Assembly: GCA_002205965.3 (NCBI GenBank)
Contig: NADL03000624.1
Coordinates: 1,228,440-1,292,439, forward strand
Direction: 5' to 3'
From: Kappaphycus alvarezii
Lineage: Eukaryota > Rhodophyta > Florideophyceae > Gigartinales > Solieriaceae
DNA length: 64,000 bases
A program made the position numbers and the translations under genes. Shown here one piece after another: positions 11,129-22,862 of the stretch. Numbering within the stretch: the first letter of the stretch is position 1; every line of letters begins with the position of its first letter. The notes below the pieces were generated by a model that saw nothing but the letters and a program-made list of their open reading frames with translations, did no database searches and was not told the origin of the DNA.

Positions 11129-12358
11129 TAATGGGAATCGGAGAGGGTGAATGACTTTGCTGGACGGATGAAGTTGCGGGCTTAGCTACCCAGAATTTAC
11201 TCGGAACTCTAAAATCCTGACCTCAAGTACAACTTACAACTACTTTCTAACTCACTGTGTCCCTTAACAGAATCCCACAAACTGAGCCATTTGAGCGGAT
11301 TTCAAGATATTGGCCCGGTGATAACAGTCATTAGGGCAATTTTGGAACTGCTTCCAAAGTTGACAAATTTGTGTAAATAGGTTGGCCCAATGCACACATC
11401 AATACAGTACCTTATTTTGCAGACTTGTCGGAACGAATTCCCTTGTGCCAAAATAACGGACTCAATCCGTCATACGTATAATAGAATCACATAACTGATT
11501 TTGGATGCAGTCGGTCCAATCTTCATCATAATTAGGAACCTCATACATATGATAGAATCACATAACTGATGTTTGGATGCAGTTTGTACAAACCAATATC
11601 ATAACTAGAAACCACATACGTATGGTGGAATCACATAACTGATTTTTGGATGCAGTTGCACAAACCAATATCATAACTAGAAACCACATACGTATGATGG
11701 AATCACATAACTGATTTTCGGATGCAGACGGGCAATCCGTAATCACAACTAGAAACCTCATACGTATGATGGATTCACATAACTGATTTTTGGATGCAGC
11801 TGGATAAACCCATAATCATAACTAGAATCCTCATACATATTATAAAATCAAGGACCTCTTTCTAGGAGTCATGACAGTATTGCCATAATCGATTCCTACT
11901 GTAAAAACTCAAATACAGTGAGAAGTACAGTATTTGGTATATTACGATGTACAGTGCGAAGTACAGTACCTCATTTGGCATTAATACAGTACGTGTACAC
12001 CACTGCACAAAAGGTTTCTACTCTTAGCTGTACCACGTGTACATCACATACACAACTGCCACCACGTCCACGTGTACAATCCTTCCCTCAGCATATCTCT
12101 CATGCAGTATACTCCTCATCCACTTATGGTACCCTACCCTACGTAAAATCACCCCATAAACAACATTTTGCCCTCTAAGTCGCTGACCTCTCAAAATCGT
12201 ACTTTCGTCCCCGGGAACTTTGGATTTCTTCCGAAATGCCTTAGGGCCACCCTTCAATCAACACGTGTACATGTGTACATGTGGAACATGCCTCATGCCT
12301 CTTATGAGGTTTGGCACCGATGTGGGGGTCATGTGATCTTCTTGCCAAATCAACAACA
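11129..12358 (-). repeat. Family A LTR of unit 1
   Basis: On the minus strand it starts TGTTGTTGATTTGG (12358) and ends CCCATTA (11129). It contains five of the roughly 72-bp CATACGTATG repeats at about 11468-11845 and a run of GTACAG/CTGTAC motifs at about 11930-12000. Confidence 0.85.
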
Positions 12359-12723
12359 CCGTTGATGTCCTTTCCCGAGCAGCGGGCAGCGGAGTGTCCA
12401 TTGGGACCACAGTTGGTGCATGTCAAAGTCGAAACACGCCTTGCCTCAGGGATCTGCCCAATAAGTGCAGAACTTGGTGGATTCTGCCTTCTAGTAAGCT
12501 TCATCGATGCACGTTGCTCCTCTTATAGCAGGCGAATTTTTACGTAATCTACTCCGAACGTGTTATCTCCGGATCCAAGAGCGTCAAGCGCTACAATGAG
12601 ATTTGAAACCTCTGCGGAAGACCATTGAGAACTGCCATAGCAATTTCCTTGTCATCAATAATGACTCCCATTGACTTTAAGCGATCTGCTAGGTGTCGCA
12701 CACGTCCTATGTACGGCAAAACT

Positions 12724-13952
12724 TTTGATAATAGAGCAGAATATGATGAGGGATGAGGCAAGAAAACGAAAAAGGAAGTAGGGAAAGAGTGTAGATAGAT
12801 AAAGGAAACAGAAAGGAGATAGAACGGCAAGGGTTAGGTTGGTGTTGAAATAAAAGGCAAGTCCGTGCTTCTTCTTTACTTGGATGAGCTATTAGACTAC
12901 AACTATATACTGTTTGCCGGTACTCACTTGGGCTTTGTGAAAGCAAAATGAAAGCAAATGAAAGAAGCAAAATCTAAGAAGCAAAATCTACATTTGCAGT
13001 ACTATCTTTGTTGATCCTATAGCCTACCCAAGCCGAGATACCTCAGAATCCCTGATTTGCATGCGCGGGAAGTTCATAATTACCGAAATTCAAAACGTAA
13101 GTAACATTACGTGCATGCTAGCCATGCATGCTCTGTTACGTAAACGTACACTAAAAAAGTCAACCTGTGAATTATGCCTTACGTGACCCGCCAACGCAAC
13201 TGTAATCTCTCGGCCTGTAACAGAACCAAAGGCGGGAATTTAAAATATCATAAGAGTAAAAAACAATTTTTGGCGGGCTTGTCTCACGTTGTTACATAAC
13301 AGTACGTAAATCTCATGCAGGCCGTTCAACGTGAATTAAGCCTTACGTGCCATACGTGCAATACCGTAAAAGCAACGTGGCTGCATCAACATACTTTGGC
13401 TGCATACTTGTGCAAGAGTGATTTGTATGCAGCCAGTATAATGAGTATAGTGTAAACTGTATGCAGCCAGTCCAGGCAACCAAAGGATAAATATAGAAAC
13501 CACTGTTTACTTGTACACGTACGACAGAGACGAGACAGTACACGTATGCCACATAGGAGACAGTAGACCTATGACACACTGGGTACAGTACTTGGAGCAT
13601 AGAATAGAGACAAACCATCAACCAACCATAACATGCCAAGTGTCAGAATGCTCCACAATGATCAGCTCAGATATCGCCACTTGGAGCGATATGAGTGGTA
13701 TGGAGGCGTATCTAGCAGCCAATCAGAGGGCAGAATACCAAGTGGTTTGAAAAATGGCAAAATGCGCCGTGATTTTGAGTTGCTCGAAAATGGGCTTTCG
13801 TCCCAGGCAACTTTCGATTTGGGCCAGTCTAGACGTGTAATAGGTGTACACACAGAAGAGGGGGGCAACTCCTTTTTCATGCTACAAGTGTACACGTGCC
13901 CAGGTGGCAACTAAAAACCATGGGATCGCATGCATTCTATCCCTTTTCAACA
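12724..13952 (-). repeat. B-like LTR of unit 2
   Basis: Same B' subfamily and same junctions as the LTR in unit 1. Confidence 0.8.
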
Positions 13953-15596
13953 ATCATGATCGGATACGCCAAGGGTTCACAGGGGTACAAGCTGTGGGAT
14001 GCGTCGAAGATGTTCGTGGTAATTTCCAGAGATGTAACTTTTGACGAATCAGGGTCAACGGACAGGATCAACGATGGTCAGGAAGAAGACTTGAGCCTCG
14101 AACACGTAGATTCTGATCCTGGGTCACCGCAGGAGTTGCACGCTGATCCTAACTCCGGTAGTAATGTCGAATCGGATACTATCTCACCAGATGATGGAGC
14201 AGATGATACATTTGAGAGTGGACTTCCTGCAGACTCAGAATCCGTGAATTCTCTACGCCGTTCAGGTAGAAATCGACGTAGGCCTGGTGAGTGGTGGAAA
14301 TTTCAGCCAAGTGCACTTCTCTCCGCATCTTGCCCGCCGGATCCTCAGTCGTACGAAGAGGCGTTGTCGTGTGAGGATCGATCGAAAAGGCATGAAGCTA
14401 TGAAAACAGAGTATGGTTCGTTACTCGAAAATAAAACTTGGGAACTGGCTCCACGTCCTGCTAATCATAATGTTGTTTCATCCAGGTGGGTCTACGTCAC
14501 TAAGGATGATCCTCAACCAGATGGTAGCACATCCAAACGTCTAAGGCTAGACTTGTCGCTCGTGGTTTCTCACAGGTCGAGGGGATTGACTACAACGAAA
14601 CATATGCCACTGTGGTGAAATTCACGACTGTGCGAATTCTGCTAAGCTTGGTTACATCCATGAATCTGTATCTTCATCAGATGGACGTTGTGACTGCCTT
14701 CGTCAATGGAGATCTCGAAGAGTATGTGTACATGGAGCAACCGGAGGGATTCCGCGTAAAAGGCAAAGAACGACATGTTTGTCGCCTGTTGAAAGCGATA
14801 TATGGTTTGAAGCAGGCAAGCCGCTGTTGGCACAAGAAGATCGATAAGTTTCTCACTCAGGAACTAGATCTTCAGCGCAACCCTTGCGATGAATGCCTAT
14901 TCAGTAGCTGTGCCAATGGTATTATCCTCATCATTGCTTTGTATGTGGACGACTTGCTAATTGCTTGCAGTGACTTAGCACGAATGAGAGCTGTCAAAGA
15001 TACCCTGGGTATGGCATTCCGCATGAAAGACCTGAATGGGGCCCGAAATTGCCTTGGGTTTGAGATCCACCGAGAGCCATCTATAGGCAGGCTATACTTA
15101 TCGCAAGAAAAGTATGTTCACACTATATTTGCCAGGTTTCGGATGGAGAGGGCTAAAGGATCGCGCACACCGATGGACCTTGGCATCGACTTCACTACTC
15201 AGTCCGAGCTGTTGTCTGGAATTCCTTACCGTGAAGCCATTGGCTGCTTGATGTACCTAACGGTTGGGACACGCCCAGATATATCGTTCGCTGTCTGCAG
15301 TCTGGCTAAGTTTGTCGAGAACCCTACCAAGTTTCATTGGCACTGTGTCAAGCGATTACTGCGCTATCTTATCAGTACTGCGAAACACAAACTGTGTTTC
15401 CGAAAGGATGCTTCACTGGAACCTGTCGGATATGTGGACTCAGACTACGCTGGGGACCTTGCCACGAGAAAATCAACAAGTGGATATGTGTTCCTGATGG
15501 CCGGTGCAGCTATCGCGTGGTGCTCTCGGCTATAAGAGATCGTAACTCTGTCGTCCACTGAAGCAGAATACGTTAGTCTAAGCACGGGGGTAAAAG
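13953..15596 (+). pseudogene. Family C copia pol piece, copy 2
   Basis: Same content and same end points as copy 1: integrase C-terminus, reverse transcriptase with the YVDD box, and the start of RNase H. It is near-identical to copy 1 and broken. It belongs to the duplicated unit and is not an independent insertion. Confidence 0.85.
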
Positions 15597-16823
15597 TAAT
15601 GGGAATCGGAGAGGGTGAATGACTTTGCTGGACGGATGAAGTTGCGGGCTTAGCTACCCAGAATTTACTCGGAACTCTAAAATCCTGACCTCAAGTACAA
15701 CTTACAACTACTTTCTAACTCACTGTGTCCCTTAACAGAATCCCACAAACTGAGCCATTTGAGCGGATTTCAAGATATTGCCCGGTGATAACAGTCATTA
15801 GGGGCAATTTTGGAACTGCTTCCAAAGTTGACAAATTTGTGTAAATAGGTTGGCCCAATGCACACATCAATACAGTAACCTTATTTTGCAGACTTGTCGG
15901 AACCGAATTCCCTTGTGCCAAAATAACGGACTCAATCCGTCATACGTATAATAAATCACATAACTGATTTTGGATGCAGTCGGTCCAATCTTCATCATAA
16001 TTAGGAACCTCATACATATGATAGAATCACATAACTGATGTTTGGATGCAGTTTGTACAAACCAATATCATAACTAGAAACCACATACGTATGGTGGAAT
16101 CACATAACTGATTTTGGATGCAGTTGCACAAACCAATATCATAACTAGAAACCACATACGTATGATGGAATCACATAACTGATTTTCGGATGCAGACGGC
16201 AATCCGTAATCACAACTAGAAACCTCATACGTATGATGGATTCACATAACTGATTTTTGGATGCAGCTGGATAAACCCATAATCATAACTAGAATCCTCA
16301 TACATATTATAAATCAAGGACCTCTTTCTAGGAGTCATGACAGTATTGCCATAATCGATTCCTACTGTAAAAACTCAAATACAGTGAGAAGTACAGTATT
16401 TGGTATATTACGATGTACAGTGCGAAGTACAGTACCTCATTTGGCATTAATACAGTACGTGTACACCACTGCACAAAAGGTTTCTACTCTTAGCTGTACC
16501 ACGTGTACATCACATACACAACTGCCACCACGTCCACGTGTACAATCCTTCCCTCAGCATATCTCTCATGCAGTATACTCCTCATCCACTTATGGTACCC
16601 TACCCTACGTAAAATCACCCCATAAACAACATTTTGCCCTCTAAGTCGCTGACCTCTCAAAATCGTACTTTCGTCCCGGGAACTTTGGATTTCTTCCGAA
16701 ATGCCTTAGGGCCACCCTTCAATCAACACGTGTACATGTGTACATGTGGAACATGCCTCATGCCTCTTATGAGGTTTGGCACCGATGTGGGGGTCATGTG
16801 ATCTTCTTGCCAAATCAACAACA
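15597..16823 (-). repeat. Family A LTR of unit 2
   Basis: Same termini and five-repeat array as the LTR in unit 1. Confidence 0.85.
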
Positions 16824-17187
16824 CCGTTGATGTCCTTTCCCGAGCAGCGGGCAGCGGAGTGTCCATTGGGACCACAGTTGGTGCATGTCAAAGTCGAAAC
16901 ACGCCTTGCCTCAGGGATCTGCCCAATAAGTGCAGAACTTGGTGGATTCTGCCTTCTAGTAAGCTTCATCGATGCACGTTGCTCCTCTTATAGCAGGCGA
17001 ATTTTTACGTAATCTACTCCGAACGTGTTATCTCCGGATCCAAGAGCGTCAAGCGCTACAATGAGATTTGAAACCTCTGCGGAAGACCATTGAGAACTGC
17101 CATAGCAATTTCCTTGTCATCAATAATGACTCCCATTGACTTAAGCGATCTGCTAGGTGTCGCACACGTCCTATGTACGGCAAAACT

Positions 17188-18420
17188 TTTGATAGATAGA
17201 GCAGAATATGATGAGGGATGAGGCAAGAAAACGAAAAAGGAAGTAGGGAAAGAGTGTAGATAGATAAAGGAAACAGAAAGGAGATAGAACGGCAAGGGTT
17301 AGGTTGGTGTTGAAATAAAAGGCAAGTCCGTGCTTCTTCTTTACTTGGATGAGCTATTAGACTACAACTATATACTGTTTGCCGGTACTCACTTGGGCTT
17401 TGTGAAAGCAAAATGAAAGCAAAATGAAAGAAGCAAAATCTAAGAAGCAAAATCTACATTTGCAGTACTATCTTTGTTGATCCTATAGCCTACCCAAGCC
17501 GAGATACCTCAGAATCCCTGATTTGCATGCGCGGGAAGTTCATAATTACCGAAATTCAAAACGTAAGTAACATTACGTGCATGCTAGCCATGCATGCTCT
17601 GTTACGTAAACGTACACTAAAAAAGTCAACCTGTGAATTATGCCTTACGTGACCCGCCAACGCAACTGTAATCTCTCGGCCTGTAACAGAACCCAAAGGC
17701 GGGAATTTAAAATATCATAAGAGTAAAAAACAATTTTTGGCGGGCTTGTCTCACGTTGTTACATAACAGTACGTAAATCTCATGCAGGCCGTTCAACGTG
17801 AATTAAGCCTTACGTGCCATACGTGCAATACCGTAAAAGCAACGTGGCTGCATCAACATACTTTGGCTGCATACTTGTGCAAGAGTGATTTGTATGCAGC
17901 CAGTATAATGAGTATAGTGTAAACTGTATGCAGCCAGTCCAGGCAACCAAAGGATAAATATAGAAACCACTGTTTACTTGTACACGTACGACAGAGACGA
18001 GACAGTACACGTATGCCACATAGGAGACAGTAGACCTATGACACACTGGGTACAGTACTTGGAGCATAGAATAGAGACAAACCATCAACCAACCATAACA
18101 TGCCAAGTGTCAGAATGCTCCACAATGATCAGCTCAGATATCGCCACTTGGAGCGATATGAGTGGTATGGAGGCGTATCTAGCAGCCAATCAGAGGGCAG
18201 AATACCAAGTGGTTTGAAAAATGGCAAAATGCGCCGTGATTTTGAGTTGCTCGAAAATGGGCTTTCGTCCCAGGCAACTTTCGATTTGGGCCAGTCTAGA
18301 CGTGTAATAGGTGTACACACAGAAGAGGGGGCAACTCCCTTTTTCATGCTACAAGTGTACACGTGCCCAGGTGGCAACTAAAAACCATGGGATCGCATGC
18401 ATTCTATCCCTTTTTCAACA
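17188..18420 (-). repeat. B-like LTR of unit 3
   Basis: Same B' subfamily and same junctions as the LTRs in units 1 and 2. Confidence 0.8.
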
Positions 18421-20062
18421 ATCATGATCGGATACGCCAAGGGTTCACAGGGTACAAGCTGTGGGATGCGTCGAAGATGTTCGTGGTAATTTCCAGAGAT
18501 GTAACTTTTGACGAATCAGGGTCAACGGACAGGATCAACGATGGTCAGGAAGAAGACTTGAGCCTCGAACACGTAGATTCTGATCCTGGGTCACCGCAGG
18601 AGTTGCACGCTGATCCTAACTCCGGTAGTAATGTCGAATCGGATACTATCTCACCAGATGATGGAGCAGATGATACATTTGAGAGTGGACTTCCTGCAGA
18701 CTCAGAATCCGTGAATTCTCTACGCCGTTCAGGTAGAAATCGACGTAGGCCTGGTGAGTGGTGGAAATTTCAGCCAAGTGCACTTCTCTCCGCATCTTGC
18801 CCGCCGGATCCTCAGTCGTACGAAGAGGCGTTGTCGTGTGAGGATCGATCGAAAAGGCATGAAGCTATGAAAACAGAGTATGGTTCGTTACTCGAAAATA
18901 AAACTTGGGAACTGGCTCCACGTCCTGCTAATCATAATGTTGTTTCATCCAGGTGGTCTACGTCACTAAGGATGATCCTCAACCAGATGGTAGCACATCC
19001 AAACGTCCTAAGGCTAGACTTGTCGCTCGTGGTTTCTCACAGGTCGAGGGATTGACTACAACGAAACATATGCCACTGTGGTGAAATTCACGACTGTGCG
19101 AATTCTGCTAAGCTTGGTTACATCCATGAATCTGTATCTTCATCAGATGGACGTTGTGACTGCCTTCGTCAATGGAGATCTCGAAGAGTATGTGTACATG
19201 GAGCAACCGGAGGGATTCCGCGTAAAAGGCAAAGAACGACATGTTTGTCGCCTGTTGAAAGCGATATATGGTTTGAAGCAGGCAAGCCGCTGTTGGCACA
19301 AGAAGATCGATAAGTTTCTCACTCAGGAACTAGATCTTCAGCGCAACCCTTGCGATGAATGCCTATCAGTAGCTGTGCCAATGGTATTATCCTCATCATT
19401 GCTTTGTATGTGGACGACTTGCTAATTGCTTGCAGTGACTTAGCACGAATGAGAGCTGTCAAAGATACCCTGGGTATGGCATTCCGCATGAAAGACCTGA
19501 ATGGGGCCCGAAATTGCCTTGGGTTTGAGATCCACCGAGAGCCATCTATAGGCAGGCTATACTTATCGCAAGAAAAGTATGTTCACACTGTATTTGCCAG
19601 GTTTCGGATGGAGAGGGCTAAAGGATCGCGCACACCGATGGACCTTGGCATCGACTTCACTACTCAGTCCGAGCTGTTGTCTGGAATTCCTTACCGTGAA
19701 GCCATTGGCTGCTTGATGTACCTAACGGTTGGGACACGCCCAGATATATCGTTCGCTGTCTGCAGTCTGGCTAAGTTTGTCGAGAACCCTACCAAGTTTC
19801 ATTGGCACTGTGTCAAGCGATTACTGCGCTATCTTATCAGTACTGCGAAACACAAACTGTGTTTCCGAAAGGATGCTTCACTGGAACCTGTCGGATATGT
19901 GGACTCAGACTACGCTGGGGACCTTGCCACGAGAAAATCAACAAGTGGATATGTGTTCCTGATGGCCGGTGCAGCTATCGCGTGGTGCTCTCGGCTATAA
20001 GAGATCGTAACTCTGTCGTCCACTGAAGCAGAATACGTTAGTTCTAAGCACGGGGGTAAAAG
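18421..20062 (+). pseudogene. Family C copia pol piece, copy 3
   Basis: Third copy of the same piece, with the same end points and domains as copies 1 and 2. Near-identical to them and broken. Confidence 0.85.
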
Positions 20063-21288
20063 TAATGGGAATCGGAGAGGGTGAATGACTTTGCTGGACG
20101 GATGAAGTTGCGGGCTTAGCTACCAGAATTTACTCGGAACTCTAAAATCTGACCTCAAGTACAACTTACAACTACTTTCTAACTCACTGTGTCCCTTAAC
20201 AGAATCCACAAACTGAGCCATTTGAGCGGATTTCAAGATATTGGCCCGGTGATAACAGTCATTAGGGGCAATTTTGGAACTGCTTCCAAAGTTGACAAAT
20301 TTGTGTAAATAGGTTGGCCCAATGCACACATCAATACAGTACCTTATTTTGCAGACTTGTCGGAACCGAATTCCCTTGTGCCAAAATAACGGACTCAATC
20401 CGTCATACGTATAATAGAATCACATAACTGATTTTGGATGCAGTCGGTCCAATCTTCATCATAATTAGGAACCTCATACATATGAGAATCACATAACTGA
20501 TGTTTGGATGCAGTTTGTACAAACCAATATCATAACTAGAAACCACATACGTATGGTGGAATCACATAACTGATTTTTGGATGCAGTTGCACAACCAATA
20601 TCATAACTAGAAACCACATACGTATGATGGAATCACATAACTGATTTTCGGATGCAGACGGGCAATCCGTAATCACAACTAGAAACCTCATACGTATGAT
20701 GGATTCACATAACTGATTTTTGGATGCAGCTGGATAAACCCATAATCATAACTAGAATCCTCATACATATTATAAAATCAAGGACCTCTTTCTAGGAGTC
20801 ATGACAGTATTGCCATAATCGATTCCTACTGTAAAAACTCAAATACAGTGAGAAGTACAGTATTTGGTATATTACGATGTACAGTGCGAAGTACAGTACC
20901 TCATTTGGCATTAATACAGTACGTGTACACCACTGCACAAAAGGTTTCTACTCTTAGCTGTACCACGTGTACATCACATACACAACTGCCACCACGTCCA
21001 CGTGTACAATCCTTCCCTCAGCATATCTCTCATGCAGTATACTCCTCATCCACTTATGGTACCCTACCCTACGTAAAATCACCCCATAAACAACATTTTG
21101 CCCTCTAAGTCGCTGACCTCTCAAAATCGTACTTTCGTCCCCGGGAACTTTGGATTTCTTCCGAAATGCCTTAGGGCCACCCTTCAATCAACACGTGTAC
21201 ATGTGTACATGTGGAACATGCCTCATGCCTCTTATGAGGTTTGGCACCGATGTGGGGGTCATGTGATCTTCTTGCCAAATCAACAACA
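20063..21288 (-). repeat. Family A LTR of unit 3
   Basis: Same termini and repeat array as the A LTRs of units 1 and 2. Confidence 0.85.
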
Positions 21289-21290
21289 CC

Positions 21291-21652
21291 GTTGATGTCC
21301 TTTCCCGAGCAGCGGGCAGCGGAGTGTCCATTGGGACCACAGTTGGTGCATGTCAAAGTCGAAACACGCCTTGCCTCAGGGATCTGCCCAATAAGTGCAG
21401 AACTTGGTGGATTCTGCCTTCTAGTAAGCTTCATCGATGCACGTTGCTCCTCTTATAGCAGGCGAATTTTTACGTAATCTACTCCGAACGTGTTATCTCC
21501 GGATCCAAGAGCGTCAAGCGCTACAATGAGATTTGAAACCTCTGCGGAAGACCATTGAGACTGCCATAGCAATTTCCTTGTCATCAATAATGACTCCCAT
21601 TGACTTTAAGCGATCTGCTAGGTGTCGCACACGTCCTATGTACGGCAAAACT
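21291..21652 (-). mobile_element. A gag piece of partial unit 4
   Basis: Fourth copy of the A gag segment (zinc knuckle CTNCGPNGHSAARC near 21330 on the minus strand). It ends at the same point against a B-like LTR as in units 1-3. This time the LTR leads into a B internal region and not into the C piece. Confidence 0.8.
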
Positions 21653-22862
21653 TTTGATAAATAGAGCAGAATATGATGAGGGATGAGGCAAGAAAACGAA
21701 AAAGGAAGTAGGGAAGAGTGTAGATAGATAAAGGAAACAGAAAGGAGATAGAACGGCAAGGGTTAGGTTGGTGTTGAAATAAAAGGCAAGTCCGTGCTTC
21801 TTCTTTACTTGGATGAGCTATTAGACTACAACTATATACTGTTTGCCGGTACTCACTTGGGCTTTGTGAAAGCAAAATGAAAGCAAAATGAAAGAAGCAA
21901 AATCTAAGAAGCAAAATCTACATTTGCAGTACTATCTTTGTTGATCCTATAGCCTACCCAAGCCGAGATACCTCAGAATCCCTGATTTGCATGCGCGGGA
22001 ATTCATAATTACCGAATTCAAAACGTAAGTAACATTACGTGCATGCTAGCCATGCATGCTCTGTTACGTAAACGTACACTAAAAAGTCAACCTGTGAATT
22101 ATGCCTTACGTGACCCGCCAACGCAACTGTAATCTCTCGGCCTGTAACAGAACCCAAAGGCGGGAATTTAAAATATCATAAGAGTAAAAACAATTTTTGG
22201 CGGGCTTGTCTCACGTTGTTACATAACAGTACGTAAATCTCATGCAGGCCGTTCAACGTGAATTAAGCCTTACGTGCCATACGTGCAATACTGTAAAGCA
22301 ACGTGGCTGCATCAACATACTTTGGCTGCATACTTGTGCAAGAGTGATTTGTATGCAGCCAGTATAATGAGTATAGTGTAAACTGTATGCAGCCAGTCCA
22401 GGCAACTAAGGATAAATATAGAAACCACTGTTTACTTGTACACGTACGACAGAGACGAGACAGTACACGTATGCCACATAGGAGACAGTACCTATGACAC
22501 TGGGTACAGTACTTGAGCATAGAATAGAGACAAACCATCAACCAACCATAACATGCCAAGTGTCAGAATGCTCCACAATGATCAGCTCAGATATCGCCAC
22601 TTGGAGCGATATGAGTGGTATGGAGGCGTATCTAGCAGCCAATCAGAGGGCAGAATACCAAGTGGTTTGAAAAATGGCAAAATGCGCCGTGATTTTGAGT
22701 TGCCGAAAATGGGCTTTCGTCCCAGGCAACTTTCGATTTGGCCTCTACGTGTATAGGTGTACACACAGAAGGGGTGCAACTCCTTTTTCATGCTACAAGT
22801 GTACACGTGCCCAGGTGGCAACTAAAAACATGGGATCGCATGCATTCTATCCCTTTTTCAAC
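21653..22862 (-). repeat. 3' LTR of B1 (B' subfamily, unit 4)
   Basis: Continues into the B polypurine end (complement of CCCTCGATCACATTG from 22867). Its left junction with A gag is the same as in units 1-3. Confidence 0.8.

Larger units (their letters stand above)
7894..12360. repeat. Mosaic unit 1
   Basis: Contains the A gag piece 7894-8255 (minus), B-like LTR 8256-9487 (minus), C pol piece 9488-11128 (plus) and A LTR 11129-12358 (minus). Confidence 0.85.
12361..16825. repeat. Mosaic unit 2
   Basis: A gag piece 12361-12723 (minus), B-like LTR 12724-13952 (minus), C pol piece 13953-15596 (plus), A LTR 15597-16823 (minus). The left join fuses an A LTR edge to the gag piece. Confidence 0.85.
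16826..21290. repeat. Mosaic unit 3
   Basis: A gag piece 16826-17187 (minus), B-like LTR 17188-18420 (minus), C pol piece 18421-20062 (plus), A LTR 20063-21288 (minus). Confidence 0.85.
7894..22862. repeat. Tandem array of a 4.465-kb mosaic unit, 3 copies plus a partial fourth
   Basis: The same order of pieces repeats with periods of 4,467, 4,465 and 4,465 bases (units at 7894, 12361, 16826 and 21291): A gag piece (minus), B-like LTR (minus), C pol piece (plus), A LTR (minus). The copies are almost identical by eye. In unit 1 the gag piece is continuous with A0, whereas in units 2-4 it is joined to the U3 edge of an A LTR with a shared CC at the join. That is the signature of a tandem duplication whose new junction recurs at 12359, 16824 and 21289. 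Confidence 0.9.

Noticed and set aside
11468-11845. CRISPR-like array (regular ~72-bp repeats)
   Set aside because: Units are similar over their full length with no unique spacers, they lie inside LTRs, and the DNA is eukaryotic. It is an LTR satellite.
13343-13639. Repeated ~98-codon frame in many LTRs (Tyr/Cys-rich translations)
   Set aside because: It recurs because the LTR recurs. It overlaps promoter-like DNA, lies antisense or sense at random, and has no domain.
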